Of a DNA stretch of 64,000 nucleotides, positions 62,769 to 64,000 are shown in pieces. Source of the DNA: Longilinea arvoryzae (GTDB lineage Bacteria > Chloroflexota > Anaerolineae > Anaerolineales > Anaerolineaceae); NCBI RefSeq assembly GCF_001050235.1, contig NZ_DF967972.1, positions 3,934,724 through 3,998,723 of the forward strand, in the 5' to 3' direction. How positions within the stretch are numbered: position 1 is the stretch's first letter; every line of letters begins with the position of its first letter. The notes beneath the pieces are model-generated. The model saw nothing but the letters and a program-made list of their open reading frames with translations. It searched no databases and was not told the origin of the DNA. A program made the position numbers and the translations under genes.

Positions 62769-64000
62769 CTATTTTATAGCGTCGAGGCCAGCCTGCAAGT
62801 CGGCCTGGACTTTATCGGCAAGGGTCTTGGGATCATCGTAGGTGCCGAACGGCTTGAAGTAGGAAGCATACGGGTTGGCGAACTGACCGGCGCCCTTGGG
62901 AGCAACCCAGTACTGTTCGTAGCCCACGCGGAAGTTGGCCAGGTAGGGGGCCACTTCACCGCCGATCTTGGTGTCGAGCTTGGCGGTCGGCTGGGTGGGG
63001 ATGAAGCCCACGGCATTGGCGAAAGCCTGGTAATTCTCAGGAGCCGAGAACTCGGTCAGGTAGTTGATGGCAGCTTCCTTGTTGGGGGTCTTGGCGGCAA
63101 TCGCCCAGCCCTGGTCGTACTTGCCGAACAGGTACTTGTTATCATCGGCGTTGTCGGAACCCGGGAAGGGGATGTAACCCCAATCAAAAGCCGGTTCAGC
63201 AGCTTCGATGGCGGAAGCATACCAGGTGCCGCCGGGGAACATGGCCACGGCGCCCGAAGCAAAGCGGCCAGGAGCCGCATCGCCGGCCACGCCGGAAGCG
63301 CCCTGTTCCATCATATCGCGGGCGTAGATCTGCATCTTTTCCCACATACCCAGCGACTTCTCATCGTTCCACTTGATCGTGCCGGTCCACAGGCCTTCCA
63401 CCAGGGCAGCCTGATCGGGGTAGGTCGCGCCGAGCAAACCGTAGGCGCCCACAAAGATGGGCCAACCGTCTTTACCGCCGGCGGTCATGCAGGGGGTGCC
63501 CGCGGCAACGAAGGTCTTGCAGGCGGTCACGAGTTCACTCCAGGTGGTCGGGACGGCCAGTTTGTTGGCGGTGAACAGGTCTTTGTTGTAGAAGATGCCG
63601 CTGTAGGAAACGCGCCCGAGGTTGACCTCATAGACCTTGCCGTTGTAGCTGCCGGCGTCCTTGAGGGTGGCTTCGTCGTAGTTCTTGGTGAAGGGTTGGT
63701 CGGTGATGTCCATCAGCAAACCAGCATCGATCAACTGCTGCCAGTTGGGGGCATCCACGTTTTTCATGTAGGACTGCGCGCCGTTGGCGAAACCGAAGAT
63801 ATCGATCACATCGATGTCGTTGGCGGTCAGGCGGGTCTGGGTGACGGTGCTCAGGTCGTTGGCGTTCACGACCGCCATATCCACGGTCACGTTCGGATAC
63901 TTTTCCTGGAATTTAGCGTTGAAATCTTCCATGAAAGTGACCATGGGCGGATTCTGGTGGACCAGCACGCGCAGGGTCACTTTTTCGGTGGAGGCCGCCG
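62769..64000 (-). CDS. CUT1 ABC transporter sugar-binding protein, 5'-truncated by window edge
   Basis: At least 410 residues; the frame is open to the last base and the visible N-terminus (AASTEKVTLRVLVHQNPP) is a mature-protein start, so the signal peptide lies outside. SBP family 1 pattern: YFDGxx-like clefts are not obvious, but the KYPNVTVDMAVVNANDL start and the conserved AAINYLTEFSAPENYQAF (about 309-326) are typical. It probably binds beta-glucan oligosaccharides in view of the GH16 and phosphorylase genes. Confidence 0.88.
   Translation of the reverse strand, partial: AASTEKVTLRVLVHQNPPMVTFMEDFNAKFQEKYPNVTVDMAVVNANDLSTVTQTRLTANDIDVIDIFGFANGAQSYMKNVDAPNWQQLIDAGLLMDITDQPFTKNYDEATLKDAGSYNGKVYEVNLGRVSYSGIFYNKDLFTANKLAVPTTWSELVTACKTFVAAGTPCMTAGGKDGWPIFVGAYGLLGATYPDQAALVEGLWTGTIKWNDEKSLGMWEKMQIYARDMMEQGASGVAGDAAPGRFASGAVAMFPGGTWYASAIEAAEPAFDWGYIPFPGSDNADDNKYLFGKYDQGWAIAAKTPNKEAAINYLTEFSAPENYQAFANAVGFIPTQPTAKLDTKIGGEVAPYLANFRVGYEQYWVAPKGAGQFANPYASYFKPFGTYDDPKTLADKVQADLQAGLDAIK

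Overview
The window looks like a chromosomal segment of an anaerobic, fermentative bacterium of the Chloroflexota, probably Anaerolineae-like. This is inferred from high-GC coding sequence, a LysW-carrier arginine operon, a DUF5671-type membrane protein, a sugar-phosphate microcompartment and several ABC sugar-uptake operons. No rRNA, tRNA, CRISPR array, intact transposase or phage gene was seen. The organism call is an inference from gene content only.

Left part (1-14.8 kb): a truncated nitroreductase, a divergent acetate-kinase-family gene, and then a forward gene train. The train encodes a three-subunit molybdenum hydroxylase (FAD, 2Fe-2S, molybdopterin), an FdrA-like protein, a DUF1116 (YlbE-like) protein, a cyclase-family hydrolase, a GNAT-like protein, a thiolase-fold protein lacking the nucleophilic cysteine, and its DUF35 partner. 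It converges on an ADP-forming acyl-CoA synthetase. Together it reads as an uncharacterised catabolic module that probably hydroxylates and opens a ring and conserves energy by carbamoyl or acyl transfer.

14.8-25 kb (minus strand): a MoxR/DUF58/DUF4129 membrane-associated operon. Next to it is a ten-gene bacterial microcompartment operon with one BMC-H, one BMC-T, three EutN/CcmL pentamers, an acylating aldehyde dehydrogenase, deoxyribose-phosphate aldolase, RpiB and two small proteins. It matches the sugar-phosphate-utilising (SPU) metabolosome type. A sigma70-like promoter with an adjacent palindrome precedes rpiB.

25-40.6 kb (plus strand): two membrane or anchored proteins, then an arginine operon argG-argH-lysW-argX-argC-argB-carA-carB-argD-argE in which LysW is the amino-group-protecting carrier. 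Its leader holds a good promoter, a 30-codon ORF with five arginine codons, a mutually exclusive antiterminator pairing and an intrinsic terminator. This is the layout of ribosome-mediated transcription attenuation and is the strongest discovery candidate here. A 275-bp inverted-repeat element sits between argC and argB.

40.7-50.5 kb (minus strand): a carbohydrate operon with an RbsB/RbsA/RbsC-type transporter, FGGY kinase, FBA/GatY-type class II aldolase and 2-hydroxyacid dehydrogenase. Upstream are a GntR/HutC regulator, a fuculose-phosphate-type aldolase and a dehydrogenase remnant. 50.7-52.5 kb (plus): a 3-beta-HSD-like SDR overlapping a steroid 5-alpha-reductase homologue. 52.5-55.4 kb: a decayed gene and an orphan molybdopterin hydroxylase subunit.

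55.6-64 kb (minus strand): a probable beta-1,3-glucan (laminarin-type) locus with a CUT1 sugar transporter (binding protein cut by the window edge), two GH16 enzymes and a 1149-residue GH94-clan-like phosphorylase.
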